Source: JAICXG01 sp036494545
GTDB lineage: Bacteria > Verrucomicrobiota > Verrucomicrobiia > Chthoniobacterales > UBA10450
DNA: 64,000 nt
Direction: 5' to 3'
Assembly (NCBI GenBank): GCA_036494545.1
Contig: DASXOB010000007.1
Span: 310,001-374,000, forward strand
The position numbers were made by a program, and so were the translations under genes. Under the pieces are notes generated by a model. That model worked only from the letters and a program-made list of their open reading frames with translations, was not told the origin of the DNA and did no database searches. Below, piece by piece: positions 25,720 to 34,197 of the stretch. The stretch's first letter is position 1. Each line of letters opens with the position of its first letter.

Positions 25720-26298
25720 TCAGTGTTTTAAATCATTAGCGATCGCAGCAAACTGGGCTATGGCGGCTTGTAGGTCTTCTACTATCTCGGCCGCTATCAC
25801 GTCGGGTGGTGGAAGATTGGCGTTGTCTTCGAGGCTCTCATCCTTCAACCAGAAGATGTCGAGGTTGAGTTTGTCGCGCTTGAGTAAGTCTTCGTAGGTG
25901 AAGTTCTTGAAGCGCTCGGCTTCTTTTCGCTTCTGGCGATTCTTTGGATAGTAACAGGACACGAAGTCGTCGAGGTCGGCGCGTTTGAGCGGATTTTCTT
26001 TGAGGGTGAAGTGTTTGTTGGTGCGCAGGTCGTAAATCCAGAGTTTGTCCGTCCACGGTCTCTCGGCGACAGGTTTGCGGTCGAAGAAGAGGACGTTGGC
26101 CTTGACGCCTTGAGCGTAGAAGATGCCGGTGGGGGTCGCAGCAAGCTGTGAATGTCCGATTGCTTCAGTAGCTCGCCGCGTACAGTTTGCCTTCCCAAGC
26201 CATGCAAGGCAGTAGGGCCCGTGTCTGAATTGCGCTTGAGCAAAGGCATTCGACGAGCGCCGCCTTCGAAGAGCACGTTGTCGGGGCCAACGATGGAC
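25720..26298 (-). pseudogene. hsdM: hsdM remnant, C-terminal part (type I restriction methylase)
   Basis: The minus strand carries recognisable HsdM sequence in two frames. It begins with VGPDNVLFEGGA, then an extra stretch of about 20 residues not seen in the family, then TVRGELLKQSDIHSLLR. After a one-base shift in a C-run near 26130-26138 it continues TGIFYAQGVKANVLFFDRKP, WIYDLRTNKHFTLKENPLKR and DIFWLKDESLEDNANLPPPD to the stop at 25720. HsdM methylates adenine in type I restriction systems. The shift, the insert and the missing N-terminus mean it cannot make a working enzyme. The upstream part with the NPPF motif is at 26643-26921. No hsdS or hsdR is visible. Confidence 0.8.
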
Positions 26299-26446
26299 GC
26301 CGTGCTTCACGGGTGCCCACCATGTCCAGGCTGTGTCTTCGTCAATATTTGTTTGTTTGATCCCGAAAATAAAATGCAGGTTTTTTCTTGTAGCATCGTC
26401 TGGCGATTTCTAATCTGAAGCCGCGGGGGCGAACAACAGAAAACTA

Positions 26447-26638
26447 GTGAATATTGATCTCACCAAATTGGTCAGCACAGTCAAAAACACGCCTATCCAA
26501 GCCAAACTTGCTGCGATTGCGCTGGCGATCGTGGCGCCGATTACGCGCCATCAGGACCTGCGAATTGTGCTGCCACTTGTTGGCATCCTTGCGGTGATAG
26601 TTTTTTGGCTGATTGGTCAAACACCACGTAGGCATTAG
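26447..26638 (+). CDS. Small two-span membrane protein inside the broken hsdM, doubtful
   Basis: A 63-codon frame with GTG start, on the opposite strand to and between the two hsdM fragments. Two hydrophobic stretches are present (AKLAAIALAIVAPI and IVLPLVGILAVIVFWLI), with a basic end TPRRH. It could be a small membrane protein carried on inserted DNA, or a chance frame in decaying sequence. I recognise no family and no ribosome binding site is evident. Confidence 0.3.
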   Translation: MNIDLTKLVSTVKNTPIQAKLAAIALAIVAPITRHQDLRIVLPLVGILAVIVFWLIGQTPRRH

Positions 26639-26642
26639 GATT

Positions 26643-26921
26643 TCAGTGCGGCTGAGGCTGTAAAAAAGAGCAGACGATCGCATCGGCAGGCGTTTCGGCC
26701 CAGAGTGGCCGCGCGACGGCGCAGTTCAATAAGAAAAGGGCTGCTGATTTGCACAGCGGTGGCCGGAAATCTTCGGGATGCACGACGAGCGATTGTCGCT
26801 CCTGCTCGCCTTCTTCGTTCGTGATCAAGGCCGCACTCTTTTTTCCGAATGGCGGATTGGTCAGCTTCATCTCGTATTCACCGTGCTTGCCGACAAGTGC
26901 GTCCTTCACCATTACCGGCAT
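26643..26921 (-). pseudogene. hsdM: hsdM remnant, catalytic-motif part
   Basis: The frame reads MVKDALVGKHGEYEMKLTNPPFG and then TNEEGEQERQSLVVHPEDF. This corresponds to the middle of HsdM, including the adenine-methylase motif NPPF that holds the target base. After the PEDF segment the sequence stops resembling the family, and the SAM-binding motif region upstream is not found. The continuation lies at 25720-26298, displaced by about 350 extra bases. It is a dead gene split by insertion and small shifts. Confidence 0.75.
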
Positions 26922-27059
26922 GTGCGTCGCATCGCTCCCGCCGGTTGAGAAGCTGGGACCATTGCTCCTTGGCGATCAGCTGCCCGAGCGGCGCTTAACG
27001 TCCACGATTGGGCTCTTCGATTACTGGTTGTGGTTAGGCAAGGTCTTCCGCTTTCGCTC

Positions 27060-27948
27060 CTATTGGTACAGGTCTTTCCAAGCGGCGATCTCGTTTTCAA
27101 TTACATATAACCGCGTGCTAAAATCATCGGGATAATCACGCTCGGCTTTCAATTTAATAGTGTGCATTATTTCCCCGGGCACTTCCGGGGAGGCAAACCT
27201 CTGGAGTGTTCGCCATGCTTCCACTTCGTTTTCGATGACGTATAGCCGAGTCGAGAAGTCTTCGGGACAATGCGACTTTGCCTTATTGGTAATTGAGCTC
27301 AGGGTCTTAGGAGGGATACCGTGCGCCACCAATTCCTGAAGCTTTCGCCACGCCGTCAATTCCGTATCAATGACGTATTTTCGCGTCGAGAAATCGTCGG
27401 GATAGCTTTTTTCTGCCCGGGCGCGAATCATCGCTCGAACGTCGTCAAGTGTTTCCCCCTCCCGTCTCCCGTCTTCAGGTTCTTTGAGCGCACTTCGTTC
27501 CGTGAGTGTCATGCCGAGAATATCCAATATGTCCCGAAAACCGCGATTGTAATTCGGGAATAAATCGATCCAATGAAGTTGTCGCAGCCGCTCATGCTTC
27601 GGAGAAGAACTATCAAGGCGAACCGGAACGAGGAAAATCTGATCAGGCGGGAACTCGGCCAAGATTTCAAGCGCATGAGCGAGCTCCTTCTGCACGAAAC
27701 TTCGCTTGTTGACCGAATGCTCAGAAATCAACGCGATGAAATGGGTAGACGTAAGAATTGCGTCGCGGATTGCCATTTCCCAATTCTGGCCTCCACGCAG
27801 CTTCTCAACGTCGAGCGACGGGCTCGCATCCTATCGATGCAAGATCACAATAAATTCGGCGCGCTGTTTCACCGTCTTCTCGCGCATAGCTAACGAATGG
27901 CGCAATCCTTGCGTGTGAAGCGCTACTAGCCGTAGCTTTCTCTAACAT
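27060..27948 (-). pseudogene. TIR-domain protein with DFSTR repeats, frameshifted
   Basis: The intact-looking frame at 27060-27776 starts in the middle of a TIR domain. Reading the opposite strand from an ATG at 27948 gives MLEKATAS, then PFVSYAREDGETARR and LASIGCEP, followed after a one-base shift near 27810 by SLDVEKLRGGQNWEMAIRDA, FIALISEHSVNKRS and QKELAHALE. Together these make one complete TIR domain, including the Glu (QKEL) that acts in NAD-cleaving TIRs. The C-terminus has three repeats of about 42 residues with core YPDDFSTRLYVIENE-x-x-AW. TIR proteins with such sensors commonly act in antiphage or cell-suicide responses. The shift may be a true mutation, a sequencing error or a programmed event. 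The start codon of the full gene is inferred. Confidence 0.75.
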
Positions 27949-28068
27949 CGTGGCAGGTTATCTCCGTTCTTTGTTGCCCAATGTTTTCGTCGGTGTTCAA
28001 AGCTGCTTTGACCCAATCGAATCGGTGCCGGGTTCTTCGAACTGGGACGCGCTCTGAATCCAATCGCT

Positions 28069-29499
28069 TTACGATAGGGCTATCTCGTCAATGAAGTGGG
28101 TAACGTCGCGATCAATGCGGCGGCGATTGCCAGTCGCTATGTGTCGCAATAGTTCGATAATCTCTGCGTCGCTCAGTCCAACTATCAGGCCTCTGCCATC
28201 ACGGTACGTATCCCGACACCGCTCCGCGAAGAGGGAGCGATCTTGAAAGCGGCGACAACACAGCAAGCCGAAAGTGCCACGATTAACACCGAATCGGCCA
28301 GCAAGTTGGTCGAGCTCCGGGTTTGCGATTTCATTAGTGTAGTTTTTGCATTCGATAAAGATGTATGGACACGAAACTCTACGAACGCGGTGTAAGGTTT
28401 CAAAGGCGCCGTCGGTTGCAGAGTTGCTCATAACGATGTCAATGCGTTTTCGGCCTTGATGAATTTCGCGCTCTTTGGCAGGTGTCACTAGATGGGGAAA
28501 GAAAAGAAACTCGCAAAGTCCTATCATCAGAGAATGATAAGAACCGGCAGCCCCCGCGCCAACCGCGACGCTTACAAGCGCCTGCTCTAACGATAAAGCT
28601 AGCGCTCTCTCGCTCGCTTCCTCGGGCAAGAGGGCGAGGTTTTGCTGTTCGAGTTGTGCCAGATGCCGACGGTATTCTGTCAGCACTTCTGGGTGATCTC
28701 GAGCAAACGCAGCGATGTTTGCTTTCGTACACGGATACGTCTCGGCAACGGCTTTCTTGGTAACTCTTCGTCGACCATTTCGCAGCGTTTGAACCAAGCT
28801 ACTGCCTGCGTTTAAGTGCTCGGTCTGTAAGTAGTTCAAGATGAAATGTTGATAAAACGACTGCTGATTGTAGGAGAACGTGTATCTCGCGATGAGTTTG
28901 GGCACTAAGACCAAGGGTCGACCATCCGCTTGAGGCAATGGGAAGTAATCCGATCTCCACTGATGCGATTGCGGATCGTAGTATGGTGGCAATGGAAGGT
29001 GTACAGTCGGGATTTCGTGCAGATCGCATTGTTCGTTCGTGTAGATCGCGAGCTTTCGCCGAATGATATTAGTTGTGAGATCGGAGATTTTGTCGCGACC
29101 GATACCCTCGACCATGAGTTCGCATTCTTCGAGCGAACTAATAGATCCTGTTCGCACGGCTGACGATCTCGCCAAGGATGAGAGGAGATCCTCCGCCTGC
29201 ATGTTGCCGATTCCAGCGCCTTGGGGGCGACCACGTGATAGACCCAGTCGAGTCTCGTTGGGCTCACGCAGATGACTCATCACCTCGAGTGCTGCAGCGT
29301 GCTCATTTGATCGTATTAGGTTTACCACACGCTGAAAGAAAGCGACGATGATTTGATGAGCTTCTTGAGACCATGGATCGGGCCGTTGTGAGATTGCGAA
29401 CGGATCAACAAACAGAAAATTGTCCCGACCAACATCAACATCGACGAAGTCCAGTTCGGACTGGCTTTTACCTAAATTGAATACCTCGGAGACTCGCAT
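28069..29499 (-). CDS. PD-(D/E)XK-type nuclease-like protein, downstream partner of the DUF2075 ATPase
   Basis: A 476-residue protein. The C-terminal 150 residues show a restriction-endonuclease-like core: Glu in GLCEFLFFP (about 330), Asp in GRKRIDIVM (about 354) and ECK (about 383-385), then an alpha helix with DQLAGRFG. The N-terminal 300 residues (LDFVDVDVGRDNFLFVDPF, EGIGRDKISDLTTNIIR) form a module I recognise as recurring in bacterial proteins but cannot name. It begins 14 bases after the stop of the larger ATPase gene on the same strand, so the two form an operon. A role in DNA or RNA cleavage on behalf of that ATPase, likely in defence, is inferred from domain and context only. Confidence 0.7.
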   Translation of the reverse strand: MRVSEVFNLGKSQSELDFVDVDVGRDNFLFVDPFAISQRPDPWSQEAHQIIVAFFQRVVNLIRSNEHAAALEVMSHLREPNETRLGLSRGRPQGAGIGNMQAEDLLSSLARSSAVRTGSISSLEECELMVEGIGRDKISDLTTNIIRRKLAIYTNEQCDLHEIPTVHLPLPPYYDPQSHQWRSDYFPLPQADGRPLVLVPKLIARYTFSYNQQSFYQHFILNYLQTEHLNAGSSLVQTLRNGRRRVTKKAVAETYPCTKANIAAFARDHPEVLTEYRRHLAQLEQQNLALLPEEASERALALSLEQALVSVAVGAGAAGSYHSLMIGLCEFLFFPHLVTPAKEREIHQGRKRIDIVMSNSATDGAFETLHRVRRVSCPYIFIECKNYTNEIANPELDQLAGRFGVNRGTFGLLCCRRFQDRSLFAERCRDTYRDGRGLIVGLSDAEIIELLRHIATGNRRRIDRDVTHFIDEIALS

Positions 29500-29513
29500 A
29501 GTGGTATCGGTTC

Positions 29514-31802
29514 CTAGCTTTCCGGAGCCGGCAAGCTTTGACTTAGCGGGTCCGTATAGCCATCACCTAGTGATCTCTCGACGAAGGTTCGTGTTTCACT
29601 GTCAGGAATCCACAGATACGCACCCTTTAGGGGCCGCGTCAGCAAGATGCGATAAGCTTTGACTAAAGCCGCGAGTAGCTCTGTGCGAGCGGGGCCAAAA
29701 CCCAACCTTTCGCGTCTGGCACGATTGACGAGATCTTTAATTCCAGATTCGTAAACTGACCCGGGGTCAACTTGCCAGCGCGACCCGCGCCACATGAGGT
29801 CATTGAGCCACAAGACTCCAACGTAGTCGTAGTCAAAACCTCGGACTGCATACGGGCAGCCAACTTCGCATAAAGGGTCTTCAGCCATGCGAGTTCCTTG
29901 CGCTGCACGAATAAACGCTGTGTAATCGGTACCGCGAGGGACGAAGTTCCACACTCGCGACCAAACCTGCGCTGGGTCGTCGGCAGTGTAGCTTTCACAA
30001 AAATCCTGCATACTTGCTGGCAGGTCGTGAGGCGCAGTAGCTTCCCTCGTTTTCCACTCGCGCGAATATGAAGAAAGCAAACGCGCGGAATTGCCCTCCT
30101 GAATACGCGCGCGCAGCGCGGCCTCCAGCTTAATCGGCGTATTGAACACCTGAAAGTCAAAGCCCCATATACCTGGACCACGTTTGACATGATAATCGAA
30201 AGCATCTTCAGCTGGTCGTGCAAGAGACGCATTAGGGTTACGTGGGAAACTGATGACGTTCTCCGGCGCGTCGGGCGCGGGCAGGTTTCGCCAAGCGCTT
30301 GCGTGCACTTGGTTCTCGCCTTCAGAATTTCCCGCTAAGACCGATTCTAGCCAGGTGACGTATTCAGCCGATCCGGCACAACGAAATTGTGCCCCTTCAA
30401 GGCTAATAAGCTCAGGCTCTCCGGCACCTAATTCGCGTGACCAAGCTGTGATGTCGTCGATGGTCGTGTTCTCACGCTGTCGGAATCCTTGTGCCGGGTC
30501 GAGAAGGAAAACCGCTAGTTGTGAAGCACGGATTATATGGTATGCCTGCGGCCCTAGGCCTGTAACAAATCCGAATTGTCCAACGCCTCCGGTGCGTTCC
30601 GGGTTTATTAGACCGTGCGCCTCATCGACTATCGTAACCAAGTTCTGTTCGTCCCGTGATGCATCATGGAAGGAAACTCCCAAGTCGCGCAGAATCTTTA
30701 GGTTTGCCCGCCATTGCTTCGCGTCTCGGAGGAAGTCACGCCCGTATGTTTCTCGAAGTTGGCCGAGTCGCGGAGGTGTAAGCGGAGTAAAGATTGTTGC
30801 CTTGCGAACGAGGCCTTGCCCCCCTTCCTCTGCTAACTCGTCAAATATCGCAGACCAATTACTATTCTGACTCTGTGAAGTTGTTGTGAAAACAACATCA
30901 CCTTCTGGGAGTCTTTTGTCGGTGACAAGCGATGCCCAGAGTCGCGCTGCAATCGCGGACTTACCCGAGCCAGGTGGTCCTTTTACGATCACAATGCGCT
31001 TTTTCGGTTCGTTCATGGCGCTTTTAAGGAAACACTCGTCTACGACTGCCTTGCAGAGAGCGAATGCGCGGCGCTGATTATCGAGCAATTCAAATGGCGT
31101 GCTTTCCGGATCGAGAATCTGTGCGCCGATCTGTGCTACGAACCCGCGTTGTTGGCGATAGCGGCCCGTCGCAAAGCGTCTCGCAAATTCTTCGTCCGGT
31201 TGAGTCAGTCGGGTCTTGAAGAAGCTGGGAAACCGCTTATCAACATCTTCGATCGCAGTCGTAAAGATGGGATAATCTCGTGTTAGCCTCTCGTTAGGTG
31301 CAGAAGTGTAGGCATGAGTGTAAAGCTGATGCGTAAATAGCACACACCCGTGGATCGTCGCTTCGCCTTCCATGGCAGAATGGAATCGGCGGCAATATTC
31401 GGTGTAACCGCGAACTTGATCGGATGGATGTAACTCCTGCCGGCCATTTCGATCAATTAGACCTTCTGCTTTTCCTGGTCGATCGGCTGCCGTTGTCCAG
31501 TCTTTTAGCTCGATGATGACCGCAGCCGGAGCGCTTTCGTAGCGTCCGAGCAAGACGACATCTGCCCAAGACGAAGCGGCGGGCATTTGATATTCGAGAG
31601 CTAGGTTTCCTCGACTGCCGAAGAATAGATGGAGCGGCTGAAAGGAGGAAGCTTGGAACGCGCGGCTCAATTGAGTTAACGAGCTTTCCCAAGCTTGCGC
31701 TTCCTCGCTTCCGTATCGCCCAGTTTCTTCCTGAAGACGAGAGATCAACCCAGTGCTATCGCGGGCAACGCGTTGCCGGAATTCTTCGATGGTGATTAGC
31801 AT
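29514..31802 (-). CDS. N-terminal nuclease-like domain plus DUF2075/Schlafen-type ATPase
   Basis: A 762-residue protein. N-terminal region: D81 in SWADVVLLGRY and IIELKDW (about 97-102) form an Asp...Glu-x-Lys pattern like a PD-(D/E)XK nuclease. The ATPase starts near 240 (DNQRRAFAL): Walker A GPPGSGKS (275-282), Walker B IVDEAHG (391-397), then QFRCAGS (about 465), GFDYDYVG and a C-terminal YRILLTRPLKGAYLWIPD that is typical of superfamily 1-like DUF2075 proteins. These resemble the ATPase half of Schlafen-type proteins. It is first in a two-gene operon. Neighbours (broken type I RM, TIR, Fic) suggest a defence island. No exact TCGTTAGGC word; one near-match at about 31292. Confidence 0.78.
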   Translation of the reverse strand: MLITIEEFRQRVARDSTGLISRLQEETGRYGSEEAQAWESSLTQLSRAFQASSFQPLHLFFGSRGNLALEYQMPAASSWADVVLLGRYESAPAAVIIELKDWTTAADRPGKAEGLIDRNGRQELHPSDQVRGYTEYCRRFHSAMEGEATIHGCVLFTHQLYTHAYTSAPNERLTRDYPIFTTAIEDVDKRFPSFFKTRLTQPDEEFARRFATGRYRQQRGFVAQIGAQILDPESTPFELLDNQRRAFALCKAVVDECFLKSAMNEPKKRIVIVKGPPGSGKSAIAARLWASLVTDKRLPEGDVVFTTTSQSQNSNWSAIFDELAEEGGQGLVRKATIFTPLTPPRLGQLRETYGRDFLRDAKQWRANLKILRDLGVSFHDASRDEQNLVTIVDEAHGLINPERTGGVGQFGFVTGLGPQAYHIIRASQLAVFLLDPAQGFRQRENTTIDDITAWSRELGAGEPELISLEGAQFRCAGSAEYVTWLESVLAGNSEGENQVHASAWRNLPAPDAPENVISFPRNPNASLARPAEDAFDYHVKRGPGIWGFDFQVFNTPIKLEAALRARIQEGNSARLLSSYSREWKTREATAPHDLPASMQDFCESYTADDPAQVWSRVWNFVPRGTDYTAFIRAAQGTRMAEDPLCEVGCPYAVRGFDYDYVGVLWLNDLMWRGSRWQVDPGSVYESGIKDLVNRARRERLGFGPARTELLAALVKAYRILLTRPLKGAYLWIPDSETRTFVERSLGDGYTDPLSQSLPAPES

Positions 31803-32184
31803 GCGAATAGAACACTGTCGTACGCGCTCAACGTGCGGACCGTTACTTGTTGACAGCGCGGTACGCGCGGTTTGTCTCCTCGTGTCGATCGGCGCCGCGG
31901 GATCAGTGTTACAGTCCTAAAGAACATCAGGAAATGCAGCGTGGAGTAAAGGAGCGTTCTAAAAGAAAGAAATAAGAACGAGAAGAGTGAAATTGGGTCA
32001 CAGAGAAGGAAAACGTCTGATCAAGATCAGAAGTTTGGCCAATTTTCAATCCAAAGTTCTGTCCGGCAAGACGCTGGACTTAGCGGACGCCCTCCCGGCG
32101 CGAGAGATAGATGGAATTACTGATTCCAAGGCGACTGAACAGGACCGGGCGCGCAAAAATATTAAGCAATGGGAGCAATTTCTT
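31803..32184. other. Intergenic stretch between the ATPase operon and fic
   Basis: 382 bases. Upstream end of the minus-strand ATPase operon and downstream end of the minus-strand fic gene. A plus-strand frame (31987-32454) runs into the fic coding region and shows no motif. The stretch must contain the operon's promoter, but I cannot point to a convincing -35/-10 pair or hairpin. Confidence 0.45.
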
Positions 32185-33333
32185 TCACGCTGCGCTTCTC
32201 TTGTCTGGACGGTCTTTGTTACCTGTTTTCGGCAGCGGCTCGCCAGTGAGGAGTCGCCAGAGCTTGTGATTGATGAAGATGAGCTCTGTGCCGCGCTTTG
32301 TTGGGACAACGAAGCCGGCTTTCTCCAGTGCGCGCAGATATTTTGTCGCGGTCAGGCGCTTGGCGATTCCGGCAATCTCCACAAAACGGATTTTGCAGTA
32401 GGGCTGTTCGAAGATCAGCTCGATGAGTTCCTTGCTGAAGACTGGCTTCGGTAACTTCCGTTTTGCGTCAGCCAGAGTTTCGGCCATGAGATCGCGGATG
32501 CCGTTAATCGTTTCCGTGGTGCCCTGGGCTGTCTTTTCAATCGCTTCCAGCATATAGAGCAACCAGCCTTCCCACTCGCCGCGTTCCGTTACGGCCTGGA
32601 GGTTGCGGTAGTATTGCGGCTTGTGCTCAATGATGAACCGGCTCAGGAACAGGATCGGGATCTCAAGCAATTGGTTCATGATCAACTGTAGGATGATCAG
32701 AATCCGGCCGGTGCGTCCGTTGCCGTCGAAAAACGGGTGGATGGCTTCGAATTGGTAATGGGTCACGCCGGCACGAACGAGCGGGTCGAGGTCGGATGAG
32801 GAGTCATTGCTAAACTTCTCCAGGTTCGCCAGTTTGCGGCGCAGCAAATTTTCGCCTTCGGGCGGAGTGTAAATGACTTCTTTGGTGTTCGGATTTTGGA
32901 GTTTCGTTCCGGGTAAATTGCGAATGCCGGCTTTGTTTTCCTTGATGATATTGACGATATCGATGGCCAGATGAGTGGAGAGAAATGGATGCTCGCGAAT
33001 GACATCCATTCCATGCCAGAGCGCATCGCGGTAATGGAGGACTTCCTTGGCGTGCGGGGAAACGTCGGCGCTATCTCCGTTGGCGGCGACGCCGCGAAAA
33101 AGTTCGTCGTTGGTGGTGAAAATGTTCTCGATCTCGGAGCTGAGTTTTGCCTCCTGAAGCGCGAGGGTGTTGAGCAGAATTGTTGGGTTTGGGAGACTGT
33201 GGGTTCGACCTTTCAGCTCAGCCAGGGCACGGCTGGCGCGGGTCGTGGCCTTGAGAACTCGGGAGGTTTCGAGTTCCGCTTTGGGCGGTAGGTCGGGAAG
33301 CTGATTAAAAGGCTTCCCGGGGTTGAATTGCAT
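32185..33333 (-). CDS. Fic-domain protein (predicted AMP-transferase, N-terminally inhibited class II)
   Basis: A 382-residue Fic protein. The catalytic motif HPFFDGNGRTGR (199-210) is complete. The inhibitory helix motif SSEIEN (65-70, consensus [S/T]xxxE[G/N]) is in the N-terminal part, marking class II self-inhibited enzymes, so no separate antitoxin is needed. The N-terminal Fic/DOC_N-like domain is at about 5-90, and a winged-helix-like region is at about 305-382 (IRFVEIAGIAKRLTATKYLRALEKAGF). Such proteins AMPylate targets such as gyrase or themselves and often act in stress or plasmid/phage interaction. Repeated ATACAT/ATGCAT boxes upstream could mediate autoregulation by the winged helix. 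Confidence 0.88.
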   Translation of the reverse strand: MQFNPGKPFNQLPDLPPKAELETSRVLKATTRASRALAELKGRTHSLPNPTILLNTLALQEAKLSSEIENIFTTNDELFRGVAANGDSADVSPHAKEVLHYRDALWHGMDVIREHPFLSTHLAIDIVNIIKENKAGIRNLPGTKLQNPNTKEVIYTPPEGENLLRRKLANLEKFSNDSSSDLDPLVRAGVTHYQFEAIHPFFDGNGRTGRILIILQLIMNQLLEIPILFLSRFIIEHKPQYYRNLQAVTERGEWEGWLLYMLEAIEKTAQGTTETINGIRDLMAETLADAKRKLPKPVFSKELIELIFEQPYCKIRFVEIAGIAKRLTATKYLRALEKAGFVVPTKRGTELIFINHKLWRLLTGEPLPKTGNKDRPDKRSAA

Positions 33334-33340
33334 GCGGTTT

Positions 33341-33418
33341 ATACATTAGCAGGACTAAATGCATAAAAAAGGATCAGAAATATACATTTGGTCGTTTGAA
33401 TGCATGCGGCGCATACAT
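33341..33418 (-). promoter_or_regulatory. Clustered ATRCAT boxes upstream of fic, operator-like
   Basis: Five copies of ATACAT or ATGCAT lie in 78 bases directly before the fic start: 33341-33346, 33359-33364, 33382-33387, 33400-33405 and 33413-33418. The first two and the next two form imperfect dyads of the same layout (starts 18 bases apart), and the second dyad repeats the first 41 bases away. Such spacing is typical of a regulator binding as a dimer on two sites. The Fic protein's own C-terminal winged helix is the obvious candidate, by inference. Confidence 0.4.
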
Positions 33419-33454
33419 AGGGGCGATATTTGATGTTCTGCCCGCGCTTCAAGG

Positions 33455-33655
33455 TCACAGTTTGTGATCCTGGAAAAACGATTGCTTCCGCGTCCTAGAG
33501 CTCATCGCAATTTGCGATGAGTCCTCCAACTTTGGCATCGCAATTTGCGATCTCAAAGAGTCGAACTCCTCGCCCGTAAGCTGAAACATGAAATCGATGC
33601 GCAAAAATTTTAAGCAATGAAAGCAGAAATGTCTTGCACTCGTTCCTGCTACCAT
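33455..33655 (-). pseudogene. ORF6N/antirepressor-type domain remnant
   Basis: The minus strand reads RIDFMFQLTGEEFDSLRSQIA, then a short repeated unit and a stop. F-M-FQLT-x-EE-x-x-SLRSQ is the hallmark of ORF6N domains, DNA-associated modules of phage and mobile-element antirepressors. The beginning of the domain and the downstream GGRR...FTE-G part are absent, so only about 60 codons survive. It marks the right edge of the accessory island, next to fic. Confidence 0.55.
33501..33551. repeat. Two copies of palindrome ATCGCAATTTGCGAT, 33 bases apart
   Basis: Exact 15-base copies at 33504-33518 and 33537-33551; the first is extended to 21 bases with ten-base arms (33501-33521). They lie in the ORF6N remnant and encode the repeated Ser-Gln-Ile-Ala-Met. 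The spacing is exactly 11 codons, so a duplicated protein unit explains the period, but the perfect palindrome is unexpected for coding sequence and could be a protein-binding site. Confidence 0.7.
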
Positions 33656-33687
33656 TTGTAGTGCAGAAGGTTCTCTGTAACCACACC

Positions 33688-34197
33688 ATGCGCTGTCCGA
33701 AGTGCGGCAATCGCGATGATAAAGTGATCGATTCGAGACAATCGCGCGATAGTTCCAGCATCCGGCGCCGGCGCGTTTGTCTCGCGTGTTCCTTCCGTTT
33801 TACCACTTATGAAGAGATCGAGCGCAGCGATCTGCGCGTTATCAAACGCGATCGGCGCCATGAGATTTTCGATCGACGCAAGCTGGCCAACAGCGTCGCG
33901 AAAGCCTGCGAGAAACGCTCGATCAGTCTCATGACTCTTGAGCAAACGGTGGACGATATCGTGCACGAAATCGAAACCGGCGGGCGCGAAACGACTTCAT
34001 CAGCGATCGGAGCGAAGGTGCTCGAGAAATTGCGCGAGCTTGATGAGGTGGCTTATCTCCGCTACGCGTCGGTCCATCGTCATTTCGACGATGTCGAACA
34101 ATTTGTCGACGAGATCCAGGCGCTCGGTCGTCGCATTCGACGCAACGCGCAGCAGCCCGAGCTGTTTGCCGAACCAACGAACAATGGTCGCGTTTAA
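33688..34197 (+). CDS. nrdR: Transcriptional repressor NrdR
   Basis: A 169-residue regulator of ribonucleotide reductase genes that binds NrdR boxes in response to (d)ATP. Start ATG at 33688 gives MRCPKCGNRDDKVIDSRQS, the zinc ribbon (CxxC ... C-x-x-C, the second pair in RVCLACSFRF). The ATP-cone follows: RDRRHEIFDRRKLANSVAKACEKR and RELDEVAYLRYASVHR. Length is normal for the family. No nrd genes are in the window. The downstream gene overlaps its end by 14 bases, so they are probably cotranscribed. Confidence 0.95.
   Translation: MRCPKCGNRDDKVIDSRQSRDSSSIRRRRVCLACSFRFTTYEEIERSDLRVIKRDRRHEIFDRRKLANSVAKACEKRSISLMTLEQTVDDIVHEIETGGRETTSSAIGAKVLEKLRELDEVAYLRYASVHRHFDDVEQFVDEIQALGRRIRRNAQQPELFAEPTNNGRV

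Noticed and set aside
31987..32454. 155-codon plus-strand frame
   Set aside because: Most of it is the reverse strand of the clear Fic coding region, and no domain is visible.
33501..33551. Two spaced palindromes as a minimal CRISPR
   Set aside because: Only two copies, in a coding remnant, with an 11-codon period and no cas genes in the window.
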